44,931 nt of DNA from Verrucomicrobiales bacterium. Its GTDB lineage: Bacteria; Verrucomicrobiota; Verrucomicrobiia; Verrucomicrobiales; DEV007. The translations under genes and the position numbers were made by a program. The DNA lies in assembly GCA_002726915.1 (NCBI GenBank), contig PBSY01000028.1, positions 1 to 44,931 of the forward strand. The letters are read 5' to 3'. A model generated the notes under the pieces. That model searched no databases and was not told the origin of the DNA. It saw only the letters and a list, made by a program, of their open reading frames with translations. Of the stretch, positions 1 through 7,694 are shown in pieces (position 1 is the first letter of the stretch; each line of letters begins with the position of its first letter).

Positions 1-207
1 AAGAACACGGGAGGATCTATCCAGTCGAAGGGAACTTACCAGTTATTCAATCTTGCTGAAGATCCGTTCGAGTCGACAAACCTGACGAGCTCTAGTCCGG
101 AGAAACTCGGTAGTATGATGAAAGGGTTAATCGCTCAATTGGAGGCACATGAGGCATCCTATCCGATCGACGATGAGGGGAAAGAGTTGCGCCCGAAGAT
201 GCCCTAA
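1..207 (+). CDS. Sulfatase family protein, C-terminal end only
   Basis: The window opens inside this gene; only the last 68 codons and the TAA stop are present. The visible part contains YQLFNLAEDPFESTNL followed by a helix-forming stretch and ends in RPKMP. The pattern 'L(Y/F)(D/N)L..DP.E..NL' is characteristic of the C-terminus of type I sulfatases of the alkaline phosphatase superfamily, where it precedes a short terminal helix. The catalytic formylglycine motif would lie upstream, outside the window, so activity and substrate cannot be judged. It converges on the leftward glycan cassette; 62 bp separate the two stops and hold no clear terminator. A complete sulfatase also sits at about 20-21.4 kb. 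Confidence 0.75.
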   Translation, partial: KNTGGSIQSKGTYQLFNLAEDPFESTNLTSSSPEKLGSMMKGLIAQLEAHEASYPIDDEGKELRPKMP

Positions 208-269
208 AACGGGCGGTGGAGATTAGTCCTGAACTGGCAATCTTCTGAGCTACGAAATTCTTATCGCCC

Positions 270-1025
270 TCAGCTGTAAAGGGAGAGTAATTGTTCCTGA
301 TTCATTTTTGATAAAGCCTGAAACTCATCAGGGACTCCACAAAACAGAAGCTGATCACGGCTGATTTCAATGTAGCTGATCCGCTTTCCCTCCCGGATTG
401 CATGATTGTAGAGGGGCGCAACATAGTATTCGGGGAGATCTTGCGCTCTATTTTCTATTTCACAGGCATAGACATGCGCAAAGAGTTTGCCTGATGTAAA
501 ATGATAAAATCCAGTCGAGCAATAGTCCGAAATACGTTTCTTCTCAGTCGTACGCTTGACAGAGTAATTAGGCATTTCTGGATCAGGCTCAATGAAGGAC
601 CACTGCTCGCCTTCGCCGCGGAACACCTCAAGATACCCATCACTTTCTAAAATTTTTTCTTCAGGATGACGGAAACCAGGTCTGAATGTATCGATATTAA
701 AAATGCTGACCGGATCCTTTGCAAAAGCGCCGATTTGATGCAGCCCAAGGAAAACCGTTTCGGCCTGCCCTTTGGTGTCACGGTGAAGAACTACAATCTC
801 AAAATCTGATATCCCCATTTCTAAGCAAGATTCTTCCACGAATTGCTTTGTGCCGAGAACATCTCTTATAACGAAGACAAATTTCTCTTTCTTAAAGTAA
901 TATTTAAAACTCGATACACTGTACCAAAAAACTGAACGCCCGTGTAAGTCGAGCATGTATTTTGGCTTTTTATAACCGGCATCAGTAAATCTTTTACTGA
1001 GCCCTGCCATTGGTATGACTATCAT
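270..1025 (-). CDS. NTP-transferase (sugar/polyol-phosphate nucleotidyltransferase-like), capsule type
   Basis: The 251-residue protein begins with IPMAGLSKRF and KKPKYML within the first 25 residues, which matches the nucleotide-binding signature (GxGxRF...KP) of nucleoside triphosphate-dependent sugar or polyol phosphate nucleotidyltransferases. FNIDTF near residue 110 fits the metal-binding Asp of this fold. Such enzymes activate a phosphorylated sugar or alcohol with CTP, UTP or dTTP for surface polysaccharide assembly; substrate and nucleotide cannot be told from sequence. It is the last gene of a leftward cassette, 60 bp after the HAD phosphatase gene. Its shortness (usual RmlA/GlmU domains are about 290 or more) resembles small capsule-locus nucleotidyltransferases. 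Confidence 0.72.
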   Translation of the reverse strand: MIVIPMAGLSKRFTDAGYKKPKYMLDLHGRSVFWYSVSSFKYYFKKEKFVFVIRDVLGTKQFVEESCLEMGISDFEIVVLHRDTKGQAETVFLGLHQIGAFAKDPVSIFNIDTFRPGFRHPEEKILESDGYLEVFRGEGEQWSFIEPDPEMPNYSVKRTTEKKRISDYCSTGFYHFTSGKLFAHVYACEIENRAQDLPEYYVAPLYNHAIREGKRISYIEISRDQLLFCGVPDEFQALSKMNQEQLLSLYS

Positions 1026-1085
1026 AACGCAGTATCGCCCCTCCTGATCTTACCGAAATATCCCCAGGCTTTGCCGGTATTCGCC

Positions 1086-1460
1086 TTATCTATCCCTCTC
1101 AAGTAGTGTCACAATTTCATCGTGACTCAATTCGCGAAATTCACGGGGGCGAATCGACTTATCATCCACGTAATACCCGTCCTCGCCGCACCACGGTTTT
1201 CCTACTCTAATTTCTTCAAAGGGTATCTCGTGCTTTTCAAGCCAGCTTAAGATTACAGGTAGCGTATGTTCTTTGATCTTATCAACATCGCCGGCATATG
1301 TGCGCATATTTCTGGCTGTATGGATAATAACGCCGAATCCCGCTTCATGACACTCCTTGAGTTTTTCGATAACAGGAACGTTGGGAATGGCGTCAGCATA
1401 GCCATTCGGTCCTTTGCCCATCGTTAAAGTGTAATCCAAGTCGATAACTAATTTTTTCAT
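1086..1460 (-). CDS. Small HAD-type phosphatase of capsule/surface glycan biosynthesis
   Basis: This 124-residue protein has HAD motif I at its start (VIDLDYTLT, nucleophile Asp in DxDxT), a Thr-containing motif II-like segment IIHTARNMRT, and the acidic motif YVDDKSIRP near residues 92-100. The length and the HTARNMRTYAGD segment match short capless HAD phosphatases found in capsule and lipopolysaccharide loci, which remove phosphate from a sugar or related intermediate. The start ATG overlaps the stop of the upstream glycosyltransferase-like gene by 4 bp (ATGA on the minus strand), so the two are probably translationally coupled. The nucleotidyltransferase gene follows, giving a phosphatase plus activation pair. 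The exact substrate is unknown. Confidence 0.8.
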   Translation of the reverse strand: MKKLVIDLDYTLTMGKGPNGYADAIPNVPVIEKLKECHEAGFGVIIHTARNMRTYAGDVDKIKEHTLPVILSWLEKHEIPFEEIRVGKPWCGEDGYYVDDKSIRPREFRELSHDEIVTLLERDR

Positions 1461-2314
1461 GATATTTGATCTCGAATATAGGTGCGCACTGGATCGTCGA
1501 GTAAACGATTGATCCGCTTTAGAACAAAATACTTGCGCTTAGGTAAAGATTCAGAATCGAATTCTCCTGCCTGCATTCGATCTACATCTTGAATTAAAGC
1601 GACTTCTCCCGGGTTGATTTTTCTGAGGCAGAATGGTTTCACATAGGTGGAGAGAAAGGGCTTCGCTAGTGTTGGGAAAATCGTTTCCTCTCTCGGGTAA
1701 AACACCCCCTTAAATGCCGCTCTGATTCTGTGACGCCTTCTTAAAATAGACGGGGTTTTCCTGAGAATCCGCTCCATCCATCCCGGGTTAAACTCATCAA
1801 TTATAGCGAGCATTTCTTCAAGCACTCTACGGGTGTAGAATGAACCTTCAATCTCTGACCAAATAGGGTTGGTCCCAAATTTTGAATGTAAATAGGTCAT
1901 CAATTTGTCCTTTCGCACGGACTCAATCCAGATGGGATCTTTGATCGGATCTTGTTGGCAAGCTGCGTCGATACCTTCCAAATAGTCGAGTAGGCCGCCG
2001 CGAACATAAAGGTCATTACTAGCGTGAAAAATACACCCATCAAAGGCTTCCCTCTTCTCAAAGAGATAACGGAGGTTGAGGAGATGAGCTTCTGCCTGAC
2101 TCCCATCTGCCCACGCTGTATCTAGGCTAATTGGATTCACTAACACTTTTGGTTCAGAAGCCAGCCGGTCTGACAGTCTGGGCGAATTCTTTAAAAAGGT
2201 TTTGGCGATATGAATTATTATAGAAACACCTGGAACATATCGCTTAAAATTTCGAATTTGATCGAATACAACGTCCTCTCGCTCATGAACAAGTAAGCTG
2301 ATCACTGGCTTCAT
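1457..2314 (-). CDS. Glycosyltransferase-like protein of unknown specificity
   Basis: I do not recognise this 285-residue protein firmly. It is soluble, with no signal peptide or membrane segment. It starts with an alpha/beta pattern (PVISLLVHEREDVV), and around residue 95 has CIFHASNDLYVRGGLLDYLEG, which resembles the segment of core-2/I-branching type (GT14-like) transferases that carries an acidic residue and a following hydrophobic turn. The C-terminal half is basic. Position as first gene of a leftward cassette with a HAD phosphatase (4-bp overlap) and a nucleotidyltransferase supports a role in surface glycan or capsule assembly. The transferase assignment is inference; a structural comparison would settle it. 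Confidence 0.5.
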   Translation of the reverse strand: MKPVISLLVHEREDVVFDQIRNFKRYVPGVSIIIHIAKTFLKNSPRLSDRLASEPKVLVNPISLDTAWADGSQAEAHLLNLRYLFEKREAFDGCIFHASNDLYVRGGLLDYLEGIDAACQQDPIKDPIWIESVRKDKLMTYLHSKFGTNPIWSEIEGSFYTRRVLEEMLAIIDEFNPGWMERILRKTPSILRRRHRIRAAFKGVFYPREETIFPTLAKPFLSTYVKPFCLRKINPGEVALIQDVDRMQAGEFDSESLPKRKYFVLKRINRLLDDPVRTYIRDQIS

Positions 2315-2356
2315 AGGTTACTTTCTAGCGACCGGGCACAAACCGCAACTCCTCAT

Positions 2357-3304
2357 CTATGAGGCTCGGCGCAGCGCTTCGATATGATGTTTCACTGCGA
2401 GCGCCAGTCCGGCCTCGTGGTAGCCACCTTCCAGAACAGAAACAAGGCGACCTGCGGCAAATTCTCCGGCGATCTCTATGAGAATTTCGGTGAGAGTGGC
2501 AAAGTTTTTATCGGTCAATGTGAAATTGCCTAGCGGATCACCTAATCGGCTGTCGAAACCAGCCGAGATAATGACAAACTCGGGCTTAAACTCTTTCATC
2601 TTTTCTGTAAAAGAACCGCGAAAGGCGGCTCCGATATCTTCCATGCCGCAGCCGGCGGGAAGGGGTATATTAAGGGTAGTGCCGGCACCTCGTCCGATAC
2701 CGGTTTCATCTTTGGATCCGGTGCCTGGATACCACGGGTGCTGGTGGGTGGAAAAGTAGAAGACGCTGCTGTCTTCGTAGAAGATGTCCTGAGTTCCATT
2801 TCCGTGATGAACGTCCCAATCGATAATGACGATTCGCTCGAGGCCATATTGCTCCTTCGCATACCGGGCGGCAATGGCGGCATTATTGAAGATGCAAAAA
2901 CCCATACCACGGTTCTTGGTGGCGTGGTGCCCGGGAGGACGAACCGCACAGAAAGCGTTGTCGAAGGCCCCGCCGACGACGCCATCAATCGCGTTGAGCA
3001 GGCCGCCTGCGGCGTGGCGCGCCACGGTTAGAGAGGCCGGTCCAAAGTGGGTGTCTCCCGTAGTGAGGATGCCGCTGCTTTTGCCATCGATTTCTTTAAG
3101 AACGGTCTTTAGATATCCATCGGTGTGGGCTAGCAAGGCCTCGTCGTTGGTCATGGCTCGCTCTTTGATCGACGGACAGCTTTTGATCAGGCTGGTTCCT
3201 TCCAACTCGGAGAGGATCGCTTCAATTCGACCGGGGGCCTCAGGATGACCAGTTCCTGGATGGTGGTTACAAAAATTGCGATCTATCAAGAGGCCGGTTT
3301 GCAT
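2357..3304 (-). CDS. Histone deacetylase family (AcuC-like) deacetylase/amidohydrolase
   Basis: The 315-residue protein carries the class I/II histone-deacetylase fold signatures: HHPGTGHPEAPGRI at the N-terminus, RPPGHHA (tandem His), GFCIFNNAAIAARYA, DWDVHHGNGTQ (zinc-binding Asp and His), SAGFD (third zinc ligand) and a terminal EGGYH. All catalytic residues are present, so it should be an active zinc-dependent deacetylase of acetyl-lysine, acetylpolyamine or a related amide. I chose the ATG at 3304 (MQTGLLIDRNF) because the family begins there and a longer frame would run into the upstream DUF3592 gene. That start lies 5 bp after the DUF3592 stop, so the two are likely co-transcribed. The true substrate is unknown. 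Confidence 0.93.
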   Translation of the reverse strand: MQTGLLIDRNFCNHHPGTGHPEAPGRIEAILSELEGTSLIKSCPSIKERAMTNDEALLAHTDGYLKTVLKEIDGKSSGILTTGDTHFGPASLTVARHAAGGLLNAIDGVVGGAFDNAFCAVRPPGHHATKNRGMGFCIFNNAAIAARYAKEQYGLERIVIIDWDVHHGNGTQDIFYEDSSVFYFSTHQHPWYPGTGSKDETGIGRGAGTTLNIPLPAGCGMEDIGAAFRGSFTEKMKEFKPEFVIISAGFDSRLGDPLGNFTLTDKNFATLTEILIEIAGEFAAGRLVSVLEGGYHEAGLALAVKHHIEALRRAS

Positions 3305-3309
3305 GCGAG

Positions 3310-3825
3310 TCAGTTGCGTCGGAACAGCGCAGAGAGAGTCATTCCCGCTCCACCGACAATGAACAAGCAAGGGAACCAGATAGAATACAGTCCCGCTTTG
3401 GAATCTTTTTTTAGGATCGCAAAGGCGGGGTCGTCTGGCTTGACATAGCAGACTGTTTCCGTTCCGACGGGGTAGCGCTTTTCCTTGTTCTTGACCTTGC
3501 GCGGGTCACTACCTTCGGTGGGCAGTCGTTTAACGCGATCACTGGTTCGCTCCTTGCCCTCGTGAGAGTAGCGGTAAGTGACAGTTAGAATGTATTTTGG
3601 CACCCCGCGCTGGTTGAGTTGGGAATCGTCGATGTTGGTTGTTTCGATGATGCAGGGAAGTTCAATCCAGCTGTCCATCTCTGCTGCTCTCTCATAGGAT
3701 CCCCACAAGTATTGGGCAAAGATACAGCCGGCAGTGGCAATGCCAAGGCCGAGGAAGGCTTTCCAGATACGTCCGGCCAGATGTAGAGGCGTTTTTAAAG
3801 GGTTAGGGGAAGAGTCGTTTTTCAC
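3310..3825 (-). CDS. DUF3592 domain membrane protein
   Basis: The 171-residue protein has a transmembrane helix near residues 20-45, a central beta-rich region (IELPCIIETTNIDDSQL...YILTVTYRYSHEGKERTSDRV) ending in VCYVKPDDPAFAIL, and a second helix near 145-165. This order (helix, beta-domain with CxxxxxDPxxAxL, helix) is the hallmark of DUF3592, whose function is unknown. The start is a GTG with no evident Shine-Dalgarno sequence. It is divergent from the yqeY-like gene with only 34 bp between the two start codons, and its stop is 5 bp from the start of the deacetylase gene. A membrane partner for the deacetylase is possible but unproven. Confidence 0.8.
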   Translation of the reverse strand: MKNDSSPNPLKTPLHLAGRIWKAFLGLGIATAGCIFAQYLWGSYERAAEMDSWIELPCIIETTNIDDSQLNQRGVPKYILTVTYRYSHEGKERTSDRVKRLPTEGSDPRKVKNKEKRYPVGTETVCYVKPDDPAFAILKKDSKAGLYSIWFPCLFIVGGAGMTLSALFRRN

Positions 3826-3859
3826 GTCGCGAATTGTTGGATTCTGCGTAGTTTAGCTC

Positions 3860-4315
3860 ATGAGCCAATTATCCCAACAGATTACGGAAGACATGAAGAC
3901 GGCGATGCGTGAGAAAAACACTGTCACGTTGAATACCGTACGCATGCTCAAGTCGTCGATCAAGAATGCCGCGATCGAAAAGGGTGGGGCGAACGCCGAG
4001 TTAACGGACCCTGAAGTCATGGCCGTGGTCCGTAAGGAAGTAAAGAAGCGCCAAGACTCGATTGAGCAGTATGAGGCTGCCGGCCGAACTGAACTGGCTG
4101 ACCAGGAGAAAGCCGAAATCAAAGTACTCAACGGCTATTTACCTGAGCCGCTAAGCGAAGAAGAAATTGCCTCAATTGTGGAAGCTGCTGTCGCTGAAGT
4201 TGGCGCGACTTCACGGAAAGAAATGGGACAAGTCATGAAACTGGTCCAAGAGCGAACCGCCGGCCGCGCTGATGGTAAAACGTTGTCGCAGGCGGTCATG
4301 GCGAAGCTGAGTTGA
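3860..4315 (+). CDS. GatB/YqeY domain protein
   Basis: The 151-residue protein matches stand-alone YqeY proteins along its whole length: an all-helical N-terminus (ITEDMKTAMREKNTVTLNTVRMLKSSIKNAAIEKG), then RQDSIEQYEAAGRTELADQEKAEIKVLNGYLPEPLSEEEI, and a C-terminal three-helix part with GQVMKLVQERTAGRADGKTLSQAV. The domain resembles the tRNA-binding tail of the GatB amidotransferase subunit, so a tRNA-related function is suspected, but free-standing YqeY has no proven role. Its TGA stop overlaps the ATG of ispD by one base (TGATG), which suggests translational coupling. Confidence 0.92.
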   Translation: MSQLSQQITEDMKTAMREKNTVTLNTVRMLKSSIKNAAIEKGGANAELTDPEVMAVVRKEVKKRQDSIEQYEAAGRTELADQEKAEIKVLNGYLPEPLSEEEIASIVEAAVAEVGATSRKEMGQVMKLVQERTAGRADGKTLSQAVMAKLS

Positions 4316-5001
4316 TGAAACTTTCTGCCATTATTGTCGCTGCCGGAAGCAGTCGCCGCATGGGCTTCGATAAGCTTGAAGCTGATCTTGGTGGTGAATC
4401 TGTTCTCGCTCGCTCGATGATGGCCTTTGAGGCGACTCCGAGTGTATTTGAATTTCGGGTTGTCACGTCCCTGAATAAATTCGAGGCGATCATAGCCACT
4501 GCTGATCGACTTGGTCTCAACAAGTTTGTTGAGACTCTCGAAGGCGGAGCTGAGCGTTACCTTTCCGTTCATGCCGGACTGTCCCGTGTCAGCCGTGAAG
4601 CCGATCTGGTCGCGGTGCATGACGGGGCCCGCCCATTGGTAACTCCCGAAGTGATTTCAAAATGTGCGTCAGCAGCTGGAGACACTGGGGCTGCCGTTTT
4701 AGCCCATCGGGTAGCCGATACCTTGAAGCGTGGTAACGATCAGGGAGAAGTGGCAGGTGCCGTTTCCCGCGATCATCTCTGGGGAATGCAAACCCCGCAG
4801 GTTTTTAGGCTCGAATTGCTGCACGAAGCTTATAAGGCCGTGCTCGAACGTGGTGAACTGATTACCGATGAAGTATCGGCACTGGAAGCTATCGGACATC
4901 CGGTGAAGTTGGTTGAGAACCTTGAGCCTAATCTGAAGATCACAGTACCAGGTGATTTAGTCGTGGCGGAAGCGGTGTTCAATTCGCGGCGCGCGGATTA
5001 G
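4315..5001 (+). CDS. ispD: 2-C-methyl-D-erythritol 4-phosphate cytidylyltransferase
   Basis: IspD joins CTP to methylerythritol phosphate in the non-mevalonate isoprenoid pathway in the cytosol. The 228-residue protein has the CTP-binding loop AAGSSRRMGFDK (residues 9-20), VAVHDGARPLVT with the Asp used in metal and nucleotide binding, ADTLK, the family-specific QTPQVFRLELL and TDEVSALEA, in the correct order and at normal family length. I take the ATG at 4315, which overlaps the preceding TGA stop, in preference to a TTG one codon earlier. The stop codon overlaps that of the convergent esterase gene by 4 bp. No ispF lies next to it, unlike many ispD loci. Confidence 0.95.
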   Translation: MKLSAIIVAAGSSRRMGFDKLEADLGGESVLARSMMAFEATPSVFEFRVVTSLNKFEAIIATADRLGLNKFVETLEGGAERYLSVHAGLSRVSREADLVAVHDGARPLVTPEVISKCASAAGDTGAAVLAHRVADTLKRGNDQGEVAGAVSRDHLWGMQTPQVFRLELLHEAYKAVLERGELITDEVSALEAIGHPVKLVENLEPNLKITVPGDLVVAEAVFNSRRAD

Positions 5002-6263
5002 CGGAATCCCACTTCACTCGTTACCATGGCGTCGCGTTCGTCAGTGATGGTCAGTAGCCAAGTGTTTGCTTCGGCAGGCAGTCCTGTGGCTATGACCCGA
5101 CTATCTTCGACTCTGGCCGGGAGGTGTTTCCATATCCGGTCGGCCCGGAGGCCGGCACCAGTGGTGAAATGCAGTTGCGCTTTTGTGATGGGCAATTTCG
5201 CTGATACATTAGCCGAGATAATGCCACCCTCGGTCGTAAGCGGACCCACTTCGGGTAGGGGAGTGCCATTTTTTAGAATGGAATCAACGAATATCCCAAT
5301 TTCTATCGGTTCCCATCCCGCGCCGTGACTGTGCCTCATCATGGGTTCGATGCGAAAGGTTTTGGCGCCTTGAACGAGAGCATAGGATTTGGCGTAGCTG
5401 TCGAGTACGTAATGTTTGTCGTTGGTCCCGTTGACCCAGAAGATCGGGGTCTCACACTTGCCGAGGTGGCTCCCGGGGTCGTAGGCCCGGACCCAAGCCT
5501 CGCGGCGGCTACCAAGGGCGTCGATAGCGGGCTTTTGAATGGATTCGCCTTCGTGCAGAAAACCACAGCCGTAGACGGGGACGGCGGCCTTGAAGCGTTC
5601 ATCGAGTGAGGCGGCGAGGCAGGTGGTGTAGCCACCCCAGCTGATTCCGGTGACCGCAGTGCGTTCCGGGTCAACTCCATCAAAGCTGCGCATAAGAGAG
5701 TGCGCTTTTATCACGTTGGCGACTGCGTGATAGGGCCAATCGTCTTCGACAGTTCCGCCGATACTTTCAAATTTTTGTTCGCGCCCATGGTCGAGTCCGC
5801 CTTTCTCCAAGCGGGCGCGCTTTTCGCGCTTGTGGTGAAAGTCCTGAACTTTCCCTCCGTTCGCATTGTAGGCTGGAGCCGGGGGTCGACTGCCAGCGAG
5901 GTCCATCGCGATGGCGGCGTAGCCTCGGTTGGCCCACATCCAGACCCAGTCGGAAAAAGCGGTGCCGCCTCCCCCGTGAATTAACACAATACCCGGGAAC
6001 GTTTCGCCATCCATCGCGGTCCCGAGAGTTGCTGGCGAAGCGTAAAACGCAAACACTTCGGTGGCCTTATTATTCGCTGGTTCGCCCGTGTAGAGGATCG
6101 ACTGGATCGGCGCTTCGGTGTCCTCGATGTGATATCGAGGAGTCTCCGACTGTAGCTGATCAATTGGCCAAGTGCCGGGCTCTACTGCATAGGCAGCGGG
6201 AATAAAAATCGTTGCGAGGATAAGGGGGTTGAGAATTGATGCATCGTGGAAGCGAATTTTCAT
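4998..6263 (-). CDS. Exported alpha/beta hydrolase, dienelactone hydrolase / acetyl-xylan-esterase type
   Basis: The protein of 421 residues starts with a signal peptide (MKIRFHDASILNPLILATIFIPAAYA) that ends near AYAVEP. The core shows an oxyanion-type segment VLIHGGGGTAF, the nucleophile elbow GISWGGY (Ser), an acid in WVNGTNDKHY and a His in MRHSHG, so the catalytic triad looks complete. It is probably a periplasmic or secreted carboxylesterase, possibly removing acetyl or other esters from polysaccharides; the substrate is inferred only from family. I chose the ATG at 6263 because it directly precedes the signal peptide; a longer frame adds 14 residues of no typical character. It follows the PQQ-like protein gene by 54 bp on the same strand. 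Confidence 0.85.
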   Translation of the reverse strand: MKIRFHDASILNPLILATIFIPAAYAVEPGTWPIDQLQSETPRYHIEDTEAPIQSILYTGEPANNKATEVFAFYASPATLGTAMDGETFPGIVLIHGGGGTAFSDWVWMWANRGYAAIAMDLAGSRPPAPAYNANGGKVQDFHHKREKRARLEKGGLDHGREQKFESIGGTVEDDWPYHAVANVIKAHSLMRSFDGVDPERTAVTGISWGGYTTCLAASLDERFKAAVPVYGCGFLHEGESIQKPAIDALGSRREAWVRAYDPGSHLGKCETPIFWVNGTNDKHYVLDSYAKSYALVQGAKTFRIEPMMRHSHGAGWEPIEIGIFVDSILKNGTPLPEVGPLTTEGGIISANVSAKLPITKAQLHFTTGAGLRADRIWKHLPARVEDSRVIATGLPAEANTWLLTITDERDAMVTSEVGFR

Positions 6264-6317
6264 AAGAGCGTTCCAAAAGAATAAAAACTCCTCAACTTTG
6301 ACCATCCCACAATCACG

Positions 6318-7568
6318 TCAGTTCCACTGGTAGACGGTCACTTTACTAAGTGAGCGGATGAGGATGCGATTGCCGTCGAGTCCGATGTGAGCCCAGGTCG
6401 GGTCTTTTGGGGAGATTTTGCGTCGGTCGAGCGGTTTGAATTCGTCGGGTGAGGCCTCAAATAGAAGGAGTTCACCTCTTTGATCCAATGAGAGGATACG
6501 ATTGGCTTTTTGAACCATGGACCAGTATTCGCCAAATTCTTCGTCGGTAGACCATATCGCCTCGCCGGTGGCCATGTCGATGCAGTGGAGTTTCTTATCC
6601 CGTCCATGGAGGTAAATATACCCGTCAATAAGAGCAGGGTTACCCATGTAGCCTTCGAGCTTCTCGTTGTTCCAGACCTGATCAATCTTGAATTTACCCT
6701 GATCTTTCTGGCTGATTTCGAAGAGGAAGGAGCCACCACCATAGCTCGCAGTGAAGATGCGATTTTCGCCGACGATAGTCGGCGTTAGAATGTTCATGCC
6801 ACGGAAGGCTTTGACCGGCAAATTCCAGAGCTCCTCCCCTGTCTTAAGGTCGAGCCCGGCTATGTTAAGGCGGGCTTGGACGATGAGTTGACGCTTCCCT
6901 GCCAGCGTCGCGATAACGGGCGAAGAAAAGGCGCTGCCGAACATGGCGCGTTGATCTTCCATGGCCCGCCAAATTGTTTCTCCAGTTTCAGCATTAATTT
7001 TAGCAACAGCGAGACCTGCCTGAACAAAGAGGTGTCCATCGTCGTAGAGCGGAGAGCCGACCTGGCCAAATGACGGGACATCAGTGCCGTCACGTTTGGT
7101 GAAGTCAATGCGCCAGAGCTCATCGCCGGTCGAGGCGTCGAATTTGACGAGAACGTCTTTCATACCCCCAGCATAGACCGCTTCGTTATTTGCTGTTGGG
7201 GTGCTGCGAACCCAGCTTCCATTCTTGGCAGCGAAAAAGGGAACTTTCATTGATCCGGCCCAGGACGAATCCCATATCGGTCGTCCGGAGTCGAGTGAGA
7301 AGGCTCTCAGAATCTCGTTTTCTTTGGTCTTGGTTTCAAAAGTGTAGAGTCTTCCATTCAAGGTGATGGGAGCGGAGTAGCCCTCAGCAAGGGGAGTGCT
7401 CCAGAGCTTGATGAGTTTCTCTTCGCTCAGTGAATCCGGAAATCCCATTTCCCCTCCAACGACGACACCGTCACGATTCGGGCCGCGCCACTGATTCCAG
7501 TCGGCAAAGGTTGTTGAGACCGTAAAAATCGATCCCAGCGAAAATAAGAAAGCGTGCAGCTGTTTCAT
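6318..7568 (-). CDS. Exported PQQ-like beta-propeller repeat protein
   Basis: The 416-residue protein has a signal peptide (about residues 1-22, ending TTFADW) followed by WNQWRGPNRDGVV, the typical first strand of PQQ-binding-like (outer membrane protein assembly BamB/quinoprotein) propellers common in Planctomycetota and Verrucomicrobiota. Repeats with the pattern 'A(x)(T/S)G(x)xxW' follow: FDASTGDELWRIDF, INAETGETIWRAM, LDLKTGEELWNL, IDMATGEAIWST. I see no dehydrogenase active-site motif, so it may be a scaffold or an uncharacterised enzyme. It lies upstream of, and is probably co-transcribed with, the exported esterase gene. Confidence 0.88.
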   Translation of the reverse strand: MKQLHAFLFSLGSIFTVSTTFADWNQWRGPNRDGVVVGGEMGFPDSLSEEKLIKLWSTPLAEGYSAPITLNGRLYTFETKTKENEILRAFSLDSGRPIWDSSWAGSMKVPFFAAKNGSWVRSTPTANNEAVYAGGMKDVLVKFDASTGDELWRIDFTKRDGTDVPSFGQVGSPLYDDGHLFVQAGLAVAKINAETGETIWRAMEDQRAMFGSAFSSPVIATLAGKRQLIVQARLNIAGLDLKTGEELWNLPVKAFRGMNILTPTIVGENRIFTASYGGGSFLFEISQKDQGKFKIDQVWNNEKLEGYMGNPALIDGYIYLHGRDKKLHCIDMATGEAIWSTDEEFGEYWSMVQKANRILSLDQRGELLLFEASPDEFKPLDRRKISPKDPTWAHIGLDGNRILIRSLSKVTVYQWN

Positions 7569-7694
7569 AGCACCGGAATGAAGGCCACAATGATGTCAAT
7601 TTAAAGAAGTTTTCGTAAACGCGAAACAGGGTCAGGTGTTTCACCTGACCCTGCTATATCTGCGGGCGGGACGGCTTGCGGTCCGTTTTTAAAA
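7569..7694. other. Intergenic stretch between sulP and the PQQ-like gene
   Basis: This 126-bp stretch holds the palindrome described separately at 7627-7653 and otherwise short A/T-rich sequence. I see no open frame with coding character in it. Confidence 0.6.
7627..7653. repeat. Perfect 12-bp palindrome with 3-nt loop (REP-like or terminator)
   Basis: CAGGGTCAGGTG, loop TTT, then CACCTGACCCTG form a perfect stem of 12 bp. It lies 42 bp downstream of the sulP stop and 59 bp upstream of the PQQ-like gene start, all on the minus strand. Neither strand shows a long U-tract after the stem, so a classical intrinsic terminator is not certain. The form resembles dispersed REP-type palindromes; only one copy is visible in the window. 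Confidence 0.7.
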
